DNA of 64,000 bases, taken from positions 62,001-126,000 of the forward strand of contig JAEPQO010000001.1 of assembly GCA_017640505.1 (NCBI GenBank). Direction: 5' to 3'. The position numbers and the translations under genes were made by a program. The notes under the pieces are model-generated. The model was not told where the DNA came from. It saw nothing but the letters and a program-made list of their open reading frames with translations, and did no database searches. This document shows positions 19,507 through 30,096 of this stretch, in pieces (position 1 is the stretch's first letter; each line of letters opens with the position of its first letter). The stretch comes from Rhodospirillales bacterium. GTDB lineage: Bacteria > Pseudomonadota > Alphaproteobacteria > Rhodospirillales > Casp-alpha2.

Positions 19507-20535
19507 TCAGGCCGCGCCCTTGAGTTCCGCCGTGATGGCGTCCCGGTTGAGACCCGTCAGGCCGATCACGACAAGCTCGCTGCGGCGCGTCTCGCCGTCC
19601 TGCCAGGGCCGGTCGAAGTAACGTTCGATCCGGGGGCCGACCGCCTGGATGACATGGCGCATGGGCTTGCCGGGCACGTTGACGAACCCTTTGACGCGCA
19701 GAATGTCGTGCGCGGCCGTTGCCGACATGATCCGAGCCTCGAGTGCATCCGGATCGTCGATGTCGCCGAGGGGCACCTGGAAGCTCTCGAAATCGTCGTG
19801 ATCGTGATCGTCGTCGGCGTCGTGATGCGACGGACGCTGGTCGAGGTCGTCCTCGACCGCCGCCGACATCGCCAGCAGTACGCCGAGGTCGATGTCGCCC
19901 TTGACCGTTTCCACGACCTTGACGCCGGAGCGGATTTCGCGGCCGAGGGTATCGCGCACGCCGGGCTTGTCATCGTCCGACAGCAGATCGGCCTTGTTCA
20001 GCAACACGAGATCGGCACAGAGAAGCTGGTCCTCGAACACTTCCTCGAGCGGCGAGTGGTGATCAAGGTTTTCGTCCGCCTCGCGCGCTGCCTGCACCTT
20101 CGCTGGGTCGTCGGCAAACCGGCCGTCACGGACGGCGGGTGCATCGACCACGGCAACGACACCGTCGACGGTCACGCGGGAGCGCACTTCCGGCCAGTTG
20201 AAGGCTTTGACCAGCGGCTTGGGCAGGGCGAGACCGGACGTTTCGATCACGATGTGATCGGGCGGCTCGGCGCGGTTCAGCAGCTTTTCCATGGTCGGCA
20301 GGAAGTCGTCGGCGACCGTGCAGCAGATGCAGCCGTTGGCGAGCTCCATCACGTCGTCCTCGGCGCAGCCCTCGATGCCACAGCCGTTGATGACTTCGCG
20401 GTCGACGCCGATATCGCCGAACTCGTTGATGATCAGCGCAATCCGTTTGCCGTTCGCGTTGGACAGGATATGGCGGATCAGCGTCGTCTTGCCGGCGCCG
20501 AGAAATCCGGTGATCACGGTTGCGGGTATCTTCAT
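19507..20535 (-). CDS. cobW: CobW-family GTPase/metallochaperone
   Basis: [36 protein letters not shown], His/Asp-rich stretch [12 protein letters not shown]; adjacent to cobN. Confidence 0.93.
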   Translation of the reverse strand: MKIPATVITGFLGAGKTTLIRHILSNANGKRIALIINEFGDIGVDREVINGCGIEGCAEDDVMELANGCICCTVADDFLPTMEKLLNRAEPPDHIVIETSGLALPKPLVKAFNWPEVRSRVTVDGVVAVVDAPAVRDGRFADDPAKVQAAREADENLDHHSPLEEVFEDQLLCADLVLLNKADLLSDDDKPGVRDTLGREIRSGVKVVETVKGDIDLGVLLAMSAAVEDDLDQRPSHHDADDDHDHDDFESFQVPLGDIDDPDALEARIMSATAAHDILRVKGFVNVPGKPMRHVIQAVGPRIERYFDRPWQDGETRRSELVVIGLTGLNRDAITAELKGAA

Positions 20536-21059
20536 GCGTTCACGTCCTTCATCGTCATCGGCAATCCGGCGGCAACGAATACCACCCTGTCCGCCACACG
20601 GGCGATCTGCTGGTGGGTGCTGCCGGCATGGTCGCGGAATTGTCGCGCCATTGCGTTTTCGGGGACAATCCCCAAACCGACCTCGTTGGACACGAACACG
20701 ACCCTTGCGTCAAGGCTCGGCAGCGCTGCCGTCAGCATCGCCACTTCGCGCTCGATATCCTTGTCGGCCATCATCAGGTTGGAGAGCCAAAGCGTCAGGC
20801 AATCCACCAGCACCGCCTTGCCGCGGCAGGCCTTGGACGTCAACGCGCCGACAAGGTCCGTGGGCGCTTCGAGCGTCTCCCAGATGTCGCCCCGGCGTTC
20901 CCGGTGCTTTTCGATTCGCGCCGTCATCTCGCTGTCCCACGCCTGCGCGGTCGCGATATAGACGCCGCCGCCTTCGGCCTCGACCAGACCTTCGGCGTAA
21001 CGGCTTTTACCCGAGCGCGCCCCGCCGAGCACCAGCGTCACGGGCGGCAGCGCCGGCAT
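20532..21059 (-). CDS. cobU: Adenosylcobinamide kinase/adenosylcobinamide-phosphate guanylyltransferase
   Basis: [72 protein letters not shown]. Start moved from 21122 to 21059. Confidence 0.95.
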   Translation of the reverse strand: MPALPPVTLVLGGARSGKSRYAEGLVEAEGGGVYIATAQAWDSEMTARIEKHRERRGDIWETLEAPTDLVGALTSKACRGKAVLVDCLTLWLSNLMMADKDIEREVAMLTAALPSLDARVVFVSNEVGLGIVPENAMARQFRDHAGSTHQQIARVADRVVFVAAGLPMTMKDVNA

Positions 21060-21060
21060 C

Positions 21061-21702
21061 TCAATGGTCCTCGCGCGCCGGGCGGTTGATGTGCACGACG
21101 CGCCAGGCGCCACCACGGCCACGCAGCAAGCCGTCCGGCACGTGCTCGATGACGCTCAGCGACAGCGTGTGCACGGTCAGTGCCATGCCCGCAGACGGGT
21201 CGAGACCGAGTGCATGGGAAATCGCGGCGCGCACCGTGCCGCCGTGTGAGACACAGACGATGTCGGAGCCCGCGTGCTTTTCCGTGTATTCGTCGATGGC
21301 CGCGCCAACCCGCGCGATCTGGTCGGCGAAGCTCTCGCCGTTGGGTGTGCGGTTGCGGACGGGATCCTGCCAGAACGCATCGTACGTCACGGGGTCGGCG
21401 TCGCGCATTTCGTTCCAGCTCGAACCCTGCCAGTCGCCGAAGCTCTGTTCCGCGAAGCGCTCGTCGATCACCGGGTCCCGCGTTTCCAGACCGGCGTCGC
21501 GGATCGACCGCGCGGTCAGCTTCGCGCGGCTCAGGTGCGACGTGTACCAGGGGACGTCCCCGGGCAGGCGGCGCGCCAGATTCTGGAACGACTGCAGATC
21601 GGACAGATCGCATTCCACATCGTCGGCGCCATAGATCTTGCCCTCGACACCGACGACCGGTGCGTGGCGAATCAGCCACCATCTCGTTACGCCGTCATAC
21701 AT
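21061..21702 (-). CDS. Histidine phosphatase (phosphoglycerate-mutase-like), candidate alpha-ribazole phosphatase
   Basis: [35 protein letters not shown]; sits between cobS and cobU. Confidence 0.85.
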   Translation of the reverse strand: MYDGVTRWWLIRHAPVVGVEGKIYGADDVECDLSDLQSFQNLARRLPGDVPWYTSHLSRAKLTARSIRDAGLETRDPVIDERFAEQSFGDWQGSSWNEMRDADPVTYDAFWQDPVRNRTPNGESFADQIARVGAAIDEYTEKHAGSDIVCVSHGGTVRAAISHALGLDPSAGMALTVHTLSLSVIEHVPDGLLRGRGGAWRVVHINRPAREDH

Positions 21703-22477
21703 AGAATACCGAGCTCCCTGCTGCCGCGGCGACGTAGACCGCGATTTCCGTTACCTGCTGCACCGCGCCCAGCACGTCGCCGGTCTGCCCGCCGAGCCGC
21801 ACATACGCCCACCGGCACACCGCGCCACCGGCCAACACCGCCAGCAGAACGGCGGCCAAGGCTACGGAAAGCGGCAGCAATGTAAAGAGGGCAACGGCAC
21901 CGATCGCAGCCGATACCATCACGAGCACACGGTCCGGTGTGCCGGCATTTTTTGAAAGGCCGTCCGGGCGCGCCGGCGTCATCCAGTGCATGACGGCAGG
22001 CAGCACGCCGCGCGAGAACATCGCCGCCGCGATCATGACGGCCAGCGCGAGGCCGGGCCCGGGAATACCCGCGATCATCACCGTCCTGAGGCCGACCGAG
22101 AAGATCAGCGCCAGGACGCCGTAAGTCCCGATCCGGGAGTCCCGCATGATCTCCAGCGTGCGGTCACGGTCATGCCCGCCGATGCCGTCCGCCACGTCGG
22201 CAAGGCCGTCCTCGTGCAGGGCGCCGGTCACGAATGCCTGCACGGCCAGCGCGGCCAGCGCGCATCCGAGCGGGGAGATGTCGGTACCGGCAACGCCGTA
22301 GAGCACGCCCCCCGCGATACCGCCGACGATCAAGCCGGCCAGCGGAAACGCCCACGCTGCCCCGGCGAGCGAACCCGACTCCAGCCCGGCGATGCGGCCA
22401 ACCGGCAGGCGGGTCAGGAACAGCACCGCGATCCGGAGATCCCGCACGGGTGCAAATTTCTCGTCAGGCATGGGCAT
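21695..22477 (-). CDS. cobS: Adenosylcobinamide-GDP ribazoletransferase (cobalamin synthase)
   Basis: DLRIAVLFLTRLPVG, ALHEDGLADVADGIGGHDRDRTLEIMRDSRIGTYGVLAL. Start probably at or just inside 22477. Confidence 0.94.
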   Translation of the reverse strand: MPMPDEKFAPVRDLRIAVLFLTRLPVGRIAGLESGSLAGAAWAFPLAGLIVGGIAGGVLYGVAGTDISPLGCALAALAVQAFVTGALHEDGLADVADGIGGHDRDRTLEIMRDSRIGTYGVLALIFSVGLRTVMIAGIPGPGLALAVMIAAAMFSRGVLPAVMHWMTPARPDGLSKNAGTPDRVLVMVSAAIGAVALFTLLPLSVALAAVLLAVLAGGAVCRWAYVRLGGQTGDVLGAVQQVTEIAVYVAAAAGSSVFYV

Positions 22478-22560
22478 ACCCTTGGGTTTAACCCGGCGCC
22501 AAGACGCTGTCACCGAATTAAGCTTTCGAAAGCAGGGGGGATGATCTTATAGTCCCGGCC

Positions 22561-23583
22561 ATGACGAATGCACCCCGTAGCATGGCCGAGATCGCGGCCT
22601 GTCTCGCCGACCTTCCCGGCCCTTCCGACGGGGCTGCCGAAGCCGCGCGGGCGCGGGAATCCACCCTGACCAAACCGCCGGGCGCGCTGGGACGGCTCGA
22701 GGAAATTGCCGAGTGGCTGGCGGCGTGGCAGGACCGCAATCCGCCAGCCGTGGAGAATGCATGCGTCGTCGTTTTCGCCGGCAATCACGGCGTCGCGGCA
22801 CGGGGCGTTTCGGCCTTTCCCGCCGACGTCACCGCGCAGATGGTCGCCAACTTCGAAGCCGGCGGCGCTGCCGTCAATCAGTTGAGCCGGACCGCCGGCG
22901 CGGCATTCGCTATCGTGCCGCTGCAATTGGACACGCCGACGAACGACTTCACGCGGGAAGCGGCAATGGACGAAGACGCCTTTATCCAGGCGTTCACTGC
23001 CGGCTGGGACGTCGTCCAACCGGACTGCGACCTGCTCGCCGTCGGCGAGATGGGGATCGCCAACACCACATCGGCGGCCGCCGTGTGCCATGCGCTCTTC
23101 GGTGGCGACGCCCAGGACTGGACCGGTCCCGGAACCGGCGTCAGCGGCGATGCGTTGTCATCGAAAGCACGTGTGGTCGCCGAGGCGGTGACGTTACACA
23201 AACCGGAGGCTGCCGGGCCGCTCGACATTCTGCGGCGGCTGGGCGGACGGGAACTGGCGGCAATGGCGGGCGCGATCCTCGCGGCGCGCTTCAACCGGTG
23301 CCCGGTGCTGCTGGACGGCTATGTTTCCGGCGCCGCCGCTGCGGCCCTGAACGAGGCCCAACCCGGCAGCCTCGATCATACGGTCGCCGCACACGTCTCG
23401 GCTGAACCCGGACATCGCCGCCTGCTCGACGACCTCGACAAAACGGCGCTTCTGGATCTGGGGATGCGGCTGGGCGAAGCCTCCGGGGCCGCGCTGGCAA
23501 TCAACATCGTCCGCGCCGCGGCAGCCTGCCATGCCGGCATGACCAGCTTCGCGGACGCCGGCGTCAGCAATAAATCGGAATGA
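22561..23583 (+). CDS. cobT: Nicotinate-nucleotide--dimethylbenzimidazole phosphoribosyltransferase
   Basis: LTKPPGALGRLEEIAEWLAAWQ, VVFAGNHGVAARGVSAFP, EMGIANTTSAAAV, GTGVSGDAL motifs. Confidence 0.95.
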   Translation: MTNAPRSMAEIAACLADLPGPSDGAAEAARARESTLTKPPGALGRLEEIAEWLAAWQDRNPPAVENACVVVFAGNHGVAARGVSAFPADVTAQMVANFEAGGAAVNQLSRTAGAAFAIVPLQLDTPTNDFTREAAMDEDAFIQAFTAGWDVVQPDCDLLAVGEMGIANTTSAAAVCHALFGGDAQDWTGPGTGVSGDALSSKARVVAEAVTLHKPEAAGPLDILRRLGGRELAAMAGAILAARFNRCPVLLDGYVSGAAAAALNEAQPGSLDHTVAAHVSAEPGHRRLLDDLDKTALLDLGMRLGEASGAALAINIVRAAAACHAGMTSFADAGVSNKSE

Positions 23584-23592
23584 ATAAAGGTA

Positions 23593-24882
23593 TTAGGCGT
23601 CTTCTTCCTGGGGCTCGGACGAGCGCTCGATCCGGCGCTTGAGCTTCAACAGGTCGCGGCGGCGGCCGTCCTCGGCAATCAGGTTTTCGACAAAACGGCC
23701 TTGGAATTGATCGATACCGACCGAACGGCCAAAGTCGATGGCTTCACGGTTATCGCAACGGCATAGAATCCACCTCTCCGGGCCGTCCCTGTCGATGAGC
23801 TTCTTAAGCGATGCCTGCACCTCGTCGCCACCGTCGACCAGGTTCGGATGCCAGACGATTTTGGCCAGGTCGGCGCCGAGCCGTTCGCGGTCGATGACCT
23901 GCAGTGTTTCCAGCGTCAGACCGTCGAGACACAGCCGGTACCCCTTGGTCTGCACGAATTCCCGGGCGAACAAATAGGCCGACAAATCGGAGAAGATATC
24001 CTCCTTCTGCAGCTCGATGACGATGGCCCCCCGGCGTGCCGCGGACAGGTTGTCGTCGAAAACCTGAAACTGATCGGACAGCAGGGTGCGGATGTTGATG
24101 TTGAAACTGATGTCACCCGAGATCGATACCGCATCGGTTTTCATCAGCATCGACAGCACCCGGCGGTCAAGGGTTTCCGTCAGGTGCTGGAACAGCCATC
24201 GGTTGGAGACCAGATTAACCCCCGGCAGGATGGTCTCGCGCAGATCCTGGATCGAGATGAACAGCTCACTGAAAAGCTGCTCCGGCACCATCTTGCTGTC
24301 GACGCGGCAGATGAACTGGCGCCTGACAAGGTTGGAAAGGTCCGCACGCGACAGCGATTCCTCCACCTTGGCCAGCACGCTGGGCGTCAGGGGTTCGCCT
24401 TTTTTCTGCTTTTCCTTGAGCCGCTGACGCGCGTCCATCCGGTTGCGGACTTCGGTCTGTCGCCGTTCCTCGGCATCGGCCAGGCCCTGAACGAGCGCCA
24501 CGATATCTTCATACTGCGCCGCCGCGTCGTACCACGTAGCGAATTCCCGCCCGTCCTTGCCTTCTTCCTCGACCAGAGGATCATCGCCGAACAGGAAGCG
24601 GATCTTCTGAATGATGGTTTCGACCTGGCCTTTGATCTCGTTCTTGAAAAAGAAGAACAGATCCGCGTTCTTGAGAATGAAGAGCTGACCGCTCATGTCC
24701 TTGACCATCTGATCAAAGTTTCCGGCGGCCGTGCGGATGTGCTGGTCGCGGCGGTTGAAGGGCTTCAGCTTCGACAGATGGATATGCGCCAGACCACGCC
24801 CGTCCTTGAGCTTTTCAAGGCGGCGCACGTAATCCGTGAGCAATTTTTCCTGCGACGGAAGTTTGTCGGGTGCCGTTGCCAT
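23593..24882 (-). CDS. Uncharacterised protein with degenerate EAL-like C-terminal region (tandem paralogue 1)
   Basis: C-terminus ISFNINIRTLLSDQFQVF...GAIVIELQKEDIF...GYRLCLDGLTLETL...VGIDQFQGRFVENLI resembles a divergent EAL domain without an evident EAL signature; paralogous to 24895-26151. Confidence 0.6.
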   Translation of the reverse strand: MATAPDKLPSQEKLLTDYVRRLEKLKDGRGLAHIHLSKLKPFNRRDQHIRTAAGNFDQMVKDMSGQLFILKNADLFFFFKNEIKGQVETIIQKIRFLFGDDPLVEEEGKDGREFATWYDAAAQYEDIVALVQGLADAEERRQTEVRNRMDARQRLKEKQKKGEPLTPSVLAKVEESLSRADLSNLVRRQFICRVDSKMVPEQLFSELFISIQDLRETILPGVNLVSNRWLFQHLTETLDRRVLSMLMKTDAVSISGDISFNINIRTLLSDQFQVFDDNLSAARRGAIVIELQKEDIFSDLSAYLFAREFVQTKGYRLCLDGLTLETLQVIDRERLGADLAKIVWHPNLVDGGDEVQASLKKLIDRDGPERWILCRCDNREAIDFGRSVGIDQFQGRFVENLIAEDGRRRDLLKLKRRIERSSEPQEEDA

Positions 24883-24894
24883 ATCGTCGTCCGC

Positions 24895-26151
24895 CTACCC
24901 TACCTTGGCCTTCGCTTGCGGCTTGACCTTCGAGCGCGTCATCGCCTGCACCAGCTTGTCGATGAAGTAGCCCTGGAACCGGCTGATCCCGAGCGCGAGG
25001 CCCCACTTGACCGCTTTCTCGGAATCGACGCGTGACAGGACGATGCTGTCCTTGCCGGCGTGGCTGACGGTTTCGCGGAACATCGCAAGACGCGAATCGT
25101 CCTTGGATTCCTCTTCGAATTCCTTGCCCCAGGCCACCTTGATGAAGTCGGGCCTGAGATTGGCCGGGTCGAAGAACTGCAGCGCAAGCGGGTTCACACC
25201 GTCGACGAGAACCTTGTAGCCACGGTCCTGCAGCAGATCGCGCGCGTATCCGTAGGTATTCATGTCGGCAAAGATGTCGATGATCTGAAGTTCCACGACG
25301 ACCTTATCGGCGTTGTCGCCGACAATCCGCATGAAATTAGCGAAGTCGCGCCCGAGCACGGTGCCGATATTAAGGTTCAGACTGATCGGTTCCTTGAGGT
25401 CGTCGAAGTTCTTTCGCCCGATCACGGACAGCACCCGCTTGTCGAGCGTCTCCGTCAGATACTGGAACAGCCAGGCGCTGGTGAAGAAATTGACGCCGGG
25501 CGCGACCCGTTCACGCAACTCGGTCATGGCGATGAAATGCTCGCGGAACACCATCGCGCCCGCCTTGCCGGGTGCAATGCGGATGCAGCCTTGCTGGCGG
25601 ATCAGATCTGCAATGCGGGTCGACTGGAGCTTCTGGTTGATCGCCGCGAGATTGCGTGCCGTCAGCGGATCGCCGGAACTCTTGCCCTCCTCGCTTTCGC
25701 GATTGCGGTGCATCTCCTCGATCATCACCTGCGCCTTGACGGAAAGTTCGGTGGCAGCGGACAGGAAGGCCGCGAAGTCCTCCTTTGTCGCGAGGTCGTA
25801 CCAGGTCGAGAACTTGTCCTCGTACTCGTCGTCCCCTGCTGCCAGCGGGTCTTCACTGAACATGCCGCGGACCTTGTTGATATACGGGTCGATATCCTCG
25901 ACCAGAATCTCGCGGCAAATCAGCACGAGATCCTGATTCATCATCAAATAGAGGATTGCATCATGACTGTTGACCAGGTTGTCGAACGCCCTGACGGCGA
26001 TATTGACGAAATGACGCTGTTTGTTGCTGGCGCGAAGCTGCGAAAGATGCATGTGCACGGCAAAAAAGCCGGACGGATTCTCTTCAATCCGCGACAGTTT
26101 TTCCAGGAGCAGCGCCTCCTGGGTCATAGATGCATCTAGCGGCTTAGCCAT
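24895..26151 (-). CDS. Uncharacterised protein with degenerate EAL-like C-terminal region (tandem paralogue 2)
   Basis: AWLFQYLTETLDKRVLSVI matches NRWLFQHLTETLDRRVLSML of paralogue 1; ISLNLNIGTVLGRDF, VVELQIIDIFADM, GISRFQGYFIDKLV. Confidence 0.6.
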   Translation of the reverse strand: MAKPLDASMTQEALLLEKLSRIEENPSGFFAVHMHLSQLRASNKQRHFVNIAVRAFDNLVNSHDAILYLMMNQDLVLICREILVEDIDPYINKVRGMFSEDPLAAGDDEYEDKFSTWYDLATKEDFAAFLSAATELSVKAQVMIEEMHRNRESEEGKSSGDPLTARNLAAINQKLQSTRIADLIRQQGCIRIAPGKAGAMVFREHFIAMTELRERVAPGVNFFTSAWLFQYLTETLDKRVLSVIGRKNFDDLKEPISLNLNIGTVLGRDFANFMRIVGDNADKVVVELQIIDIFADMNTYGYARDLLQDRGYKVLVDGVNPLALQFFDPANLRPDFIKVAWGKEFEEESKDDSRLAMFRETVSHAGKDSIVLSRVDSEKAVKWGLALGISRFQGYFIDKLVQAMTRSKVKPQAKAKVG

Positions 26152-26395
26152 GCGTTTGTTGTAATCCGCGACGTTTCACAAACCGTTAACGATATTGGCG
26201 TTCAAATACTACAGATAACCACTGATACTGAATAGTGGAACCCGGTTTATCGCCCTTCCGAAGGTGCCGGAACCGCATGCCTTGACCGTCCGGGCGTCGC
26301 GAAGCCACAGGATGGGACGCGCCCTTTCGTCTTGGCCCCCCGCGTCCCCGGTGGTAGTTTCCCACACCATTGAAATTGCAGGATTCAGAAATACC

Positions 26396-27343
26396 GTGAG
26401 CTCGATTTTAGCAAAGAAAGTCCTGGTGACGGGGGGCGCCGGATTCATCGGTTCGCACCTCTGCGAACGGCTCGTTTCACGCGGCGACGATGTGCTTTGC
26501 GTCGACAATTTTTTTACCGGTGCGAAGGCGAATGTGGCGCATTTGCTGGGCGAAAGTAATTTCGAGCTCCTGCGTCACGACGTGACATTTCCGCTTTATG
26601 TAGAAGTCGATGAAATTTACAACCTGGCCTGCCCGGCATCGCCCGTGCACTACCAGTACGACCCGGTCCAGACGACGAAAACCAGCGTTCACGGCGCGAT
26701 CAACGCGCTGGGTCTGGCAAAACGCACGAATGCCAAGATCCTGCAGGCATCGACCAGCGAAGTGTACGGCGATCCGGAAATTCATCCGCAACCGGAATCC
26801 TACAAGGGTAACGTGAACCCGATCGGGCCCAGGGCCTGCTATGACGAGGGCAAGCGGTGCGCGGAAACGCTGTTCTTCGACTATCACCGCCAGCACGGCC
26901 TCAATATCCGCGTCTGCCGGATCTTCAACACATACGGGCCGCGCATGCACCCGGACGACGGCCGGGTTGTTTCGAACTTCGTGATGCAGGCGTTGCGCGG
27001 CGAACCGCTGACACTTTACGGCGACGGCTCGCAGACCCGGTCCTTCTGTTATGTCGATGACCTGGTCGACGGCATGATGAAGCTGATGGATGCCGGCGAT
27101 CAACACACGGGGCCCATGAACCTCGGCAATCCGGGCGAGTTCACGATCCGGGAACTGGCCGAAACGGTTGTCGAAATGACCGGCGCCAATACCGAGATCG
27201 TACTCAAACCGTTGCCCCAGGACGATCCGATGCAGCGCTGCCCGGATATCTCGCTCGCCAAATCCGTGCTCGGCTGGGAACCGACGATCCAGTTGCGCGA
27301 CGGATTGCAGAAAACCATCGACTACTTCAAGAACCTGACCTGA
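26396..27343 (+). CDS. UDP-glucuronate decarboxylase (UDP-xylose synthase, NAD-dependent SDR)
   Basis: [125 protein letters not shown]. Probable GTG start at 26396. Confidence 0.92.
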   Translation: MSSILAKKVLVTGGAGFIGSHLCERLVSRGDDVLCVDNFFTGAKANVAHLLGESNFELLRHDVTFPLYVEVDEIYNLACPASPVHYQYDPVQTTKTSVHGAINALGLAKRTNAKILQASTSEVYGDPEIHPQPESYKGNVNPIGPRACYDEGKRCAETLFFDYHRQHGLNIRVCRIFNTYGPRMHPDDGRVVSNFVMQALRGEPLTLYGDGSQTRSFCYVDDLVDGMMKLMDAGDQHTGPMNLGNPGEFTIRELAETVVEMTGANTEIVLKPLPQDDPMQRCPDISLAKSVLGWEPTIQLRDGLQKTIDYFKNLT

Positions 27344-27358
27344 CGGAGCCGCCCCGCG

Positions 27359-29503
27359 TTGAAACAAGTCATTCAATCCCGCAAAACCGGCAAGCTGGCC
27401 CTCAAGGATGTCCCGGCACCAAAGGTCCGAAGCGGCTGCCTTCTGGTGCGGACGCGCGCATCCCTGATATCGGCGGGAACCGAACGGATGGTCGTCGAGT
27501 TCGCACGCAAAAGCCTTGCCGGGAAGGCGCAGGCGCGGCCCGATCTGGTCAAGAAAGTACTCGAGAAGGCGAAGAAGGAAGGCCTCGTCAACACATGGAA
27601 AACGGTGATGGCCCGGCTCGACGAACCGCTGCCGCTCGGCTATTCCGCGGCAGGTGACGTGGTCGCCGTGGGCGCCGGGCTCGAAGGCGAATACGCCGTC
27701 GGGGACCGTGTCGCCGTGGCGGGCGCCGGGGTCGCCAACCATGCCGAGCTGAATACGGTGCCGCGGAACCTGGTCGCCAGAATTCCGGCCAACGTCCCCG
27801 ACGAAGAAGCCTGCTACACCACGCTCGGCGCCATCGCCATGCACGCGGTCCGCAACGCGGGCGCCGGTCTCGGCGACGTGGTCGCGGTGATCGGGTGCGG
27901 CCTTGTCGGACAGATGGCCATCCGGTTCCTCGTGCTCGGGGGCGCGCGCGTGATCGCTTTCGACTATGCCGAAGACCGTCTGGCGCTGGCGCGTGCCATG
28001 GGGGCGGAAGCTGCTCTCGCCCCCGGCGGTGACAGTGCCGATACGGTTCACCAGCTCAGCGACGGCCTGGGTGCGGACGCCGTGATCAACGCGGCCGCGA
28101 CCGACAGCTCGGAACCGTTGGAATTTGCCGCCGGGATTGCCCGCGACCGCGCGCGCATCGTCATGGTCGGCCTGACCGGCACGACTTTTCCCTACACGGA
28201 GTTCATGCAGAAAGAGCTCAACCTTGTCGTCTCGCGCTCGTATGGGCCCGGCCGCTACGACCCGGATTTCGAACAGCGCGGCCAGAAATATCCCGAAGGC
28301 TGGGTACGCTGGACGGAAACCGCCAACATGGCGGAAACGCTGCGCCTGATGCAGCCGGAACGGGACGGGCGGCTCGACGCCACCTTGCTGACCACCCATC
28401 GCTTCGCGCTCGACGACGCGGAAGCCGCCTATGCCCTGGTTACCGGTGGCACGGAACGCAGCCTGGGCGTGGTGCTGCACTATCCCGAGGGCGGGACAAC
28501 GGGCGTCGCCACCCTCCAGGAACGAAAACCGGCGCGCACCGCCGGCGGCTGCGTCCTCGGCGTCATCGGCGCCGGCAGCTTTGCCCGCGCCGTATTGCTG
28601 CCGGGCCTGAAATCCTCGAAAGGCGTCCGCTTCAAGACGCTGGTCACGACGCGCGGTGCGACGGCCGAGCACGGTGCCGACCAGTTCGATTTCGAATCCG
28701 CCGCGACGGACGAGGCGGCGGTCTTCGACGATGCCGAAATCAACGCCGTCGTCGTCGCGACCCGTCATGACAGCCACGCCGCGCTGACGGCGCAGGCGCT
28801 CCGGGCGGGCAAGTCGGTGTTTACGGAAAAACCGCTCGCCCTCGACCTCGAACAGTTGAACGACGTCATCGATGCGCTGAATGCCAGCAGCGGCATCCTG
28901 CATGTCGGCTTCAACCGGCGTTTTGCGCCGCAGGTCACGGACATGATGGCGCACTTCAAGAGCAGCGAAGGACCGCGCGTGATCACCATTCGGGTCAATG
29001 GCGGCGCCATCGACGGCAGCCACTGGACGCAGTCCGCCGACGAAGGCGGCGGCCGCGTCCTCGGCGAGATGTGCCACTTCGTCGATCTGGCACGGCACCT
29101 GGCAGGCGCGGCCATTACCAGCGTTCATGCCGAAGCCGCGACACAGGCCCGCGGCACCGGCGACAACGTCGCCGCGCACCTCAGGTTCGATGACGGTTCG
29201 CTCGCCTCCATCGTCTATACGGCACTCGGCGATACGGCATTGCCGAAAGAGCACGTGGAGATGTTCTCGGGCGGACGCGCCGCGCAGCTTGACGATTTCC
29301 GCAGCCTGACGCTCGCCGCCGGTGGCAATGTGAAAACCGCCACGGCAACCCAGGACAAGGGCCACAAACAGCAACTGGCCGCCTTCGTCAAAGGCGTCAC
29401 CGACGGCACGCCGCCGATCGCCGCCGAAGAACTGATCGAAACCGCCGCCGCCACCATCGCCGTGATGGAAAGCCTGCGCTCTGGCGAACGCGTGGATTTA
29501 TAA
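27359..29503 (+). CDS. Bi-domain oxidoreductase: zinc-type alcohol dehydrogenase fused to Gfo/Idh/MocA-type dehydrogenase
   Basis: N-terminal MDR (YTTLGAIAMHAVRNAGAGLGDVVAVIGCGLVGQ) and C-terminal GCVLGVIGAGSFARAVLLPGLK...VFTEKPLALDLEQL...HVGFNRRFAPQV. Probable TTG start. Confidence 0.9.
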   Translation: MKQVIQSRKTGKLALKDVPAPKVRSGCLLVRTRASLISAGTERMVVEFARKSLAGKAQARPDLVKKVLEKAKKEGLVNTWKTVMARLDEPLPLGYSAAGDVVAVGAGLEGEYAVGDRVAVAGAGVANHAELNTVPRNLVARIPANVPDEEACYTTLGAIAMHAVRNAGAGLGDVVAVIGCGLVGQMAIRFLVLGGARVIAFDYAEDRLALARAMGAEAALAPGGDSADTVHQLSDGLGADAVINAAATDSSEPLEFAAGIARDRARIVMVGLTGTTFPYTEFMQKELNLVVSRSYGPGRYDPDFEQRGQKYPEGWVRWTETANMAETLRLMQPERDGRLDATLLTTHRFALDDAEAAYALVTGGTERSLGVVLHYPEGGTTGVATLQERKPARTAGGCVLGVIGAGSFARAVLLPGLKSSKGVRFKTLVTTRGATAEHGADQFDFESAATDEAAVFDDAEINAVVVATRHDSHAALTAQALRAGKSVFTEKPLALDLEQLNDVIDALNASSGILHVGFNRRFAPQVTDMMAHFKSSEGPRVITIRVNGGAIDGSHWTQSADEGGGRVLGEMCHFVDLARHLAGAAITSVHAEAATQARGTGDNVAAHLRFDDGSLASIVYTALGDTALPKEHVEMFSGGRAAQLDDFRSLTLAAGGNVKTATATQDKGHKQQLAAFVKGVTDGTPPIAAEELIETAAATIAVMESLRSGERVDL

Positions 29504-29516
29504 GTTAGAACGGCAC

Positions 29517-30095
29517 ATGGATATCGACACATTTTACAGCGCCGAGTTCGACGAGCACGCGGACGTGATGCAGCAGACGCGTGACGCCTGCGCCCAGCCG
29601 TTCGGCGAGCTTTTGTCGCGTTGCGCGCAAAGCGTCCGTCACGGCGGCAAGATCATCTTCTTCGGCAACGGCGGCAGCGCGGCGGACTGCCAGCACCTGG
29701 CGACGGAATTGACCATCCGCTACAAGACCGACCGCGCGCCCATTGCCGCCATTGCGCTGACGACGGATACGTCGGCGCTGACGGCGGGCGGCAATGACCT
29801 CGGGTTCGAGAATATCTTCTCGCGTCAGATTGAAGCCATCGGCAAGCCGGGTGACGTTGCCATCGGCATTTCCACGTCCGGCAATTCGGAAAACGTGATC
29901 CGCGCCCTCAAGACGGCGCAGGCCCGCGATATCGTCGCGGCGGCGTTCGGCGGCAAGGACGGCGGCAAGCTGGTCGGCCTGGCCGATCCACTATTGATCG
30001 TCCCCAGCGACACCACCGCGCGCATCCAGGAAATGCATATCATGCTGGGCCAAATGCTGTGCGGCGCGCTGGAAATCGAATTGGGGCTCGTCTGA
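29517..30095 (+). CDS. gmhA: D-sedoheptulose 7-phosphate isomerase (SIS domain)
   Basis: GGKIIFFGNGGSAADCQHLATELTIRYKTDRAPIAAIALTTDTSALTAGGNDLGFENIFSRQIEA; followed by hldE. Confidence 0.9.
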   Translation: MDIDTFYSAEFDEHADVMQQTRDACAQPFGELLSRCAQSVRHGGKIIFFGNGGSAADCQHLATELTIRYKTDRAPIAAIALTTDTSALTAGGNDLGFENIFSRQIEAIGKPGDVAIGISTSGNSENVIRALKTAQARDIVAAAFGGKDGGKLVGLADPLLIVPSDTTARIQEMHIMLGQMLCGALEIELGLV

Positions 30096-30096
30096 G

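Noticed and set aside
26477-29374. 965-aa minus-strand ORF
   Set aside because: Antisense to UXS and the bi-domain oxidoreductase, both with clear family motifs.
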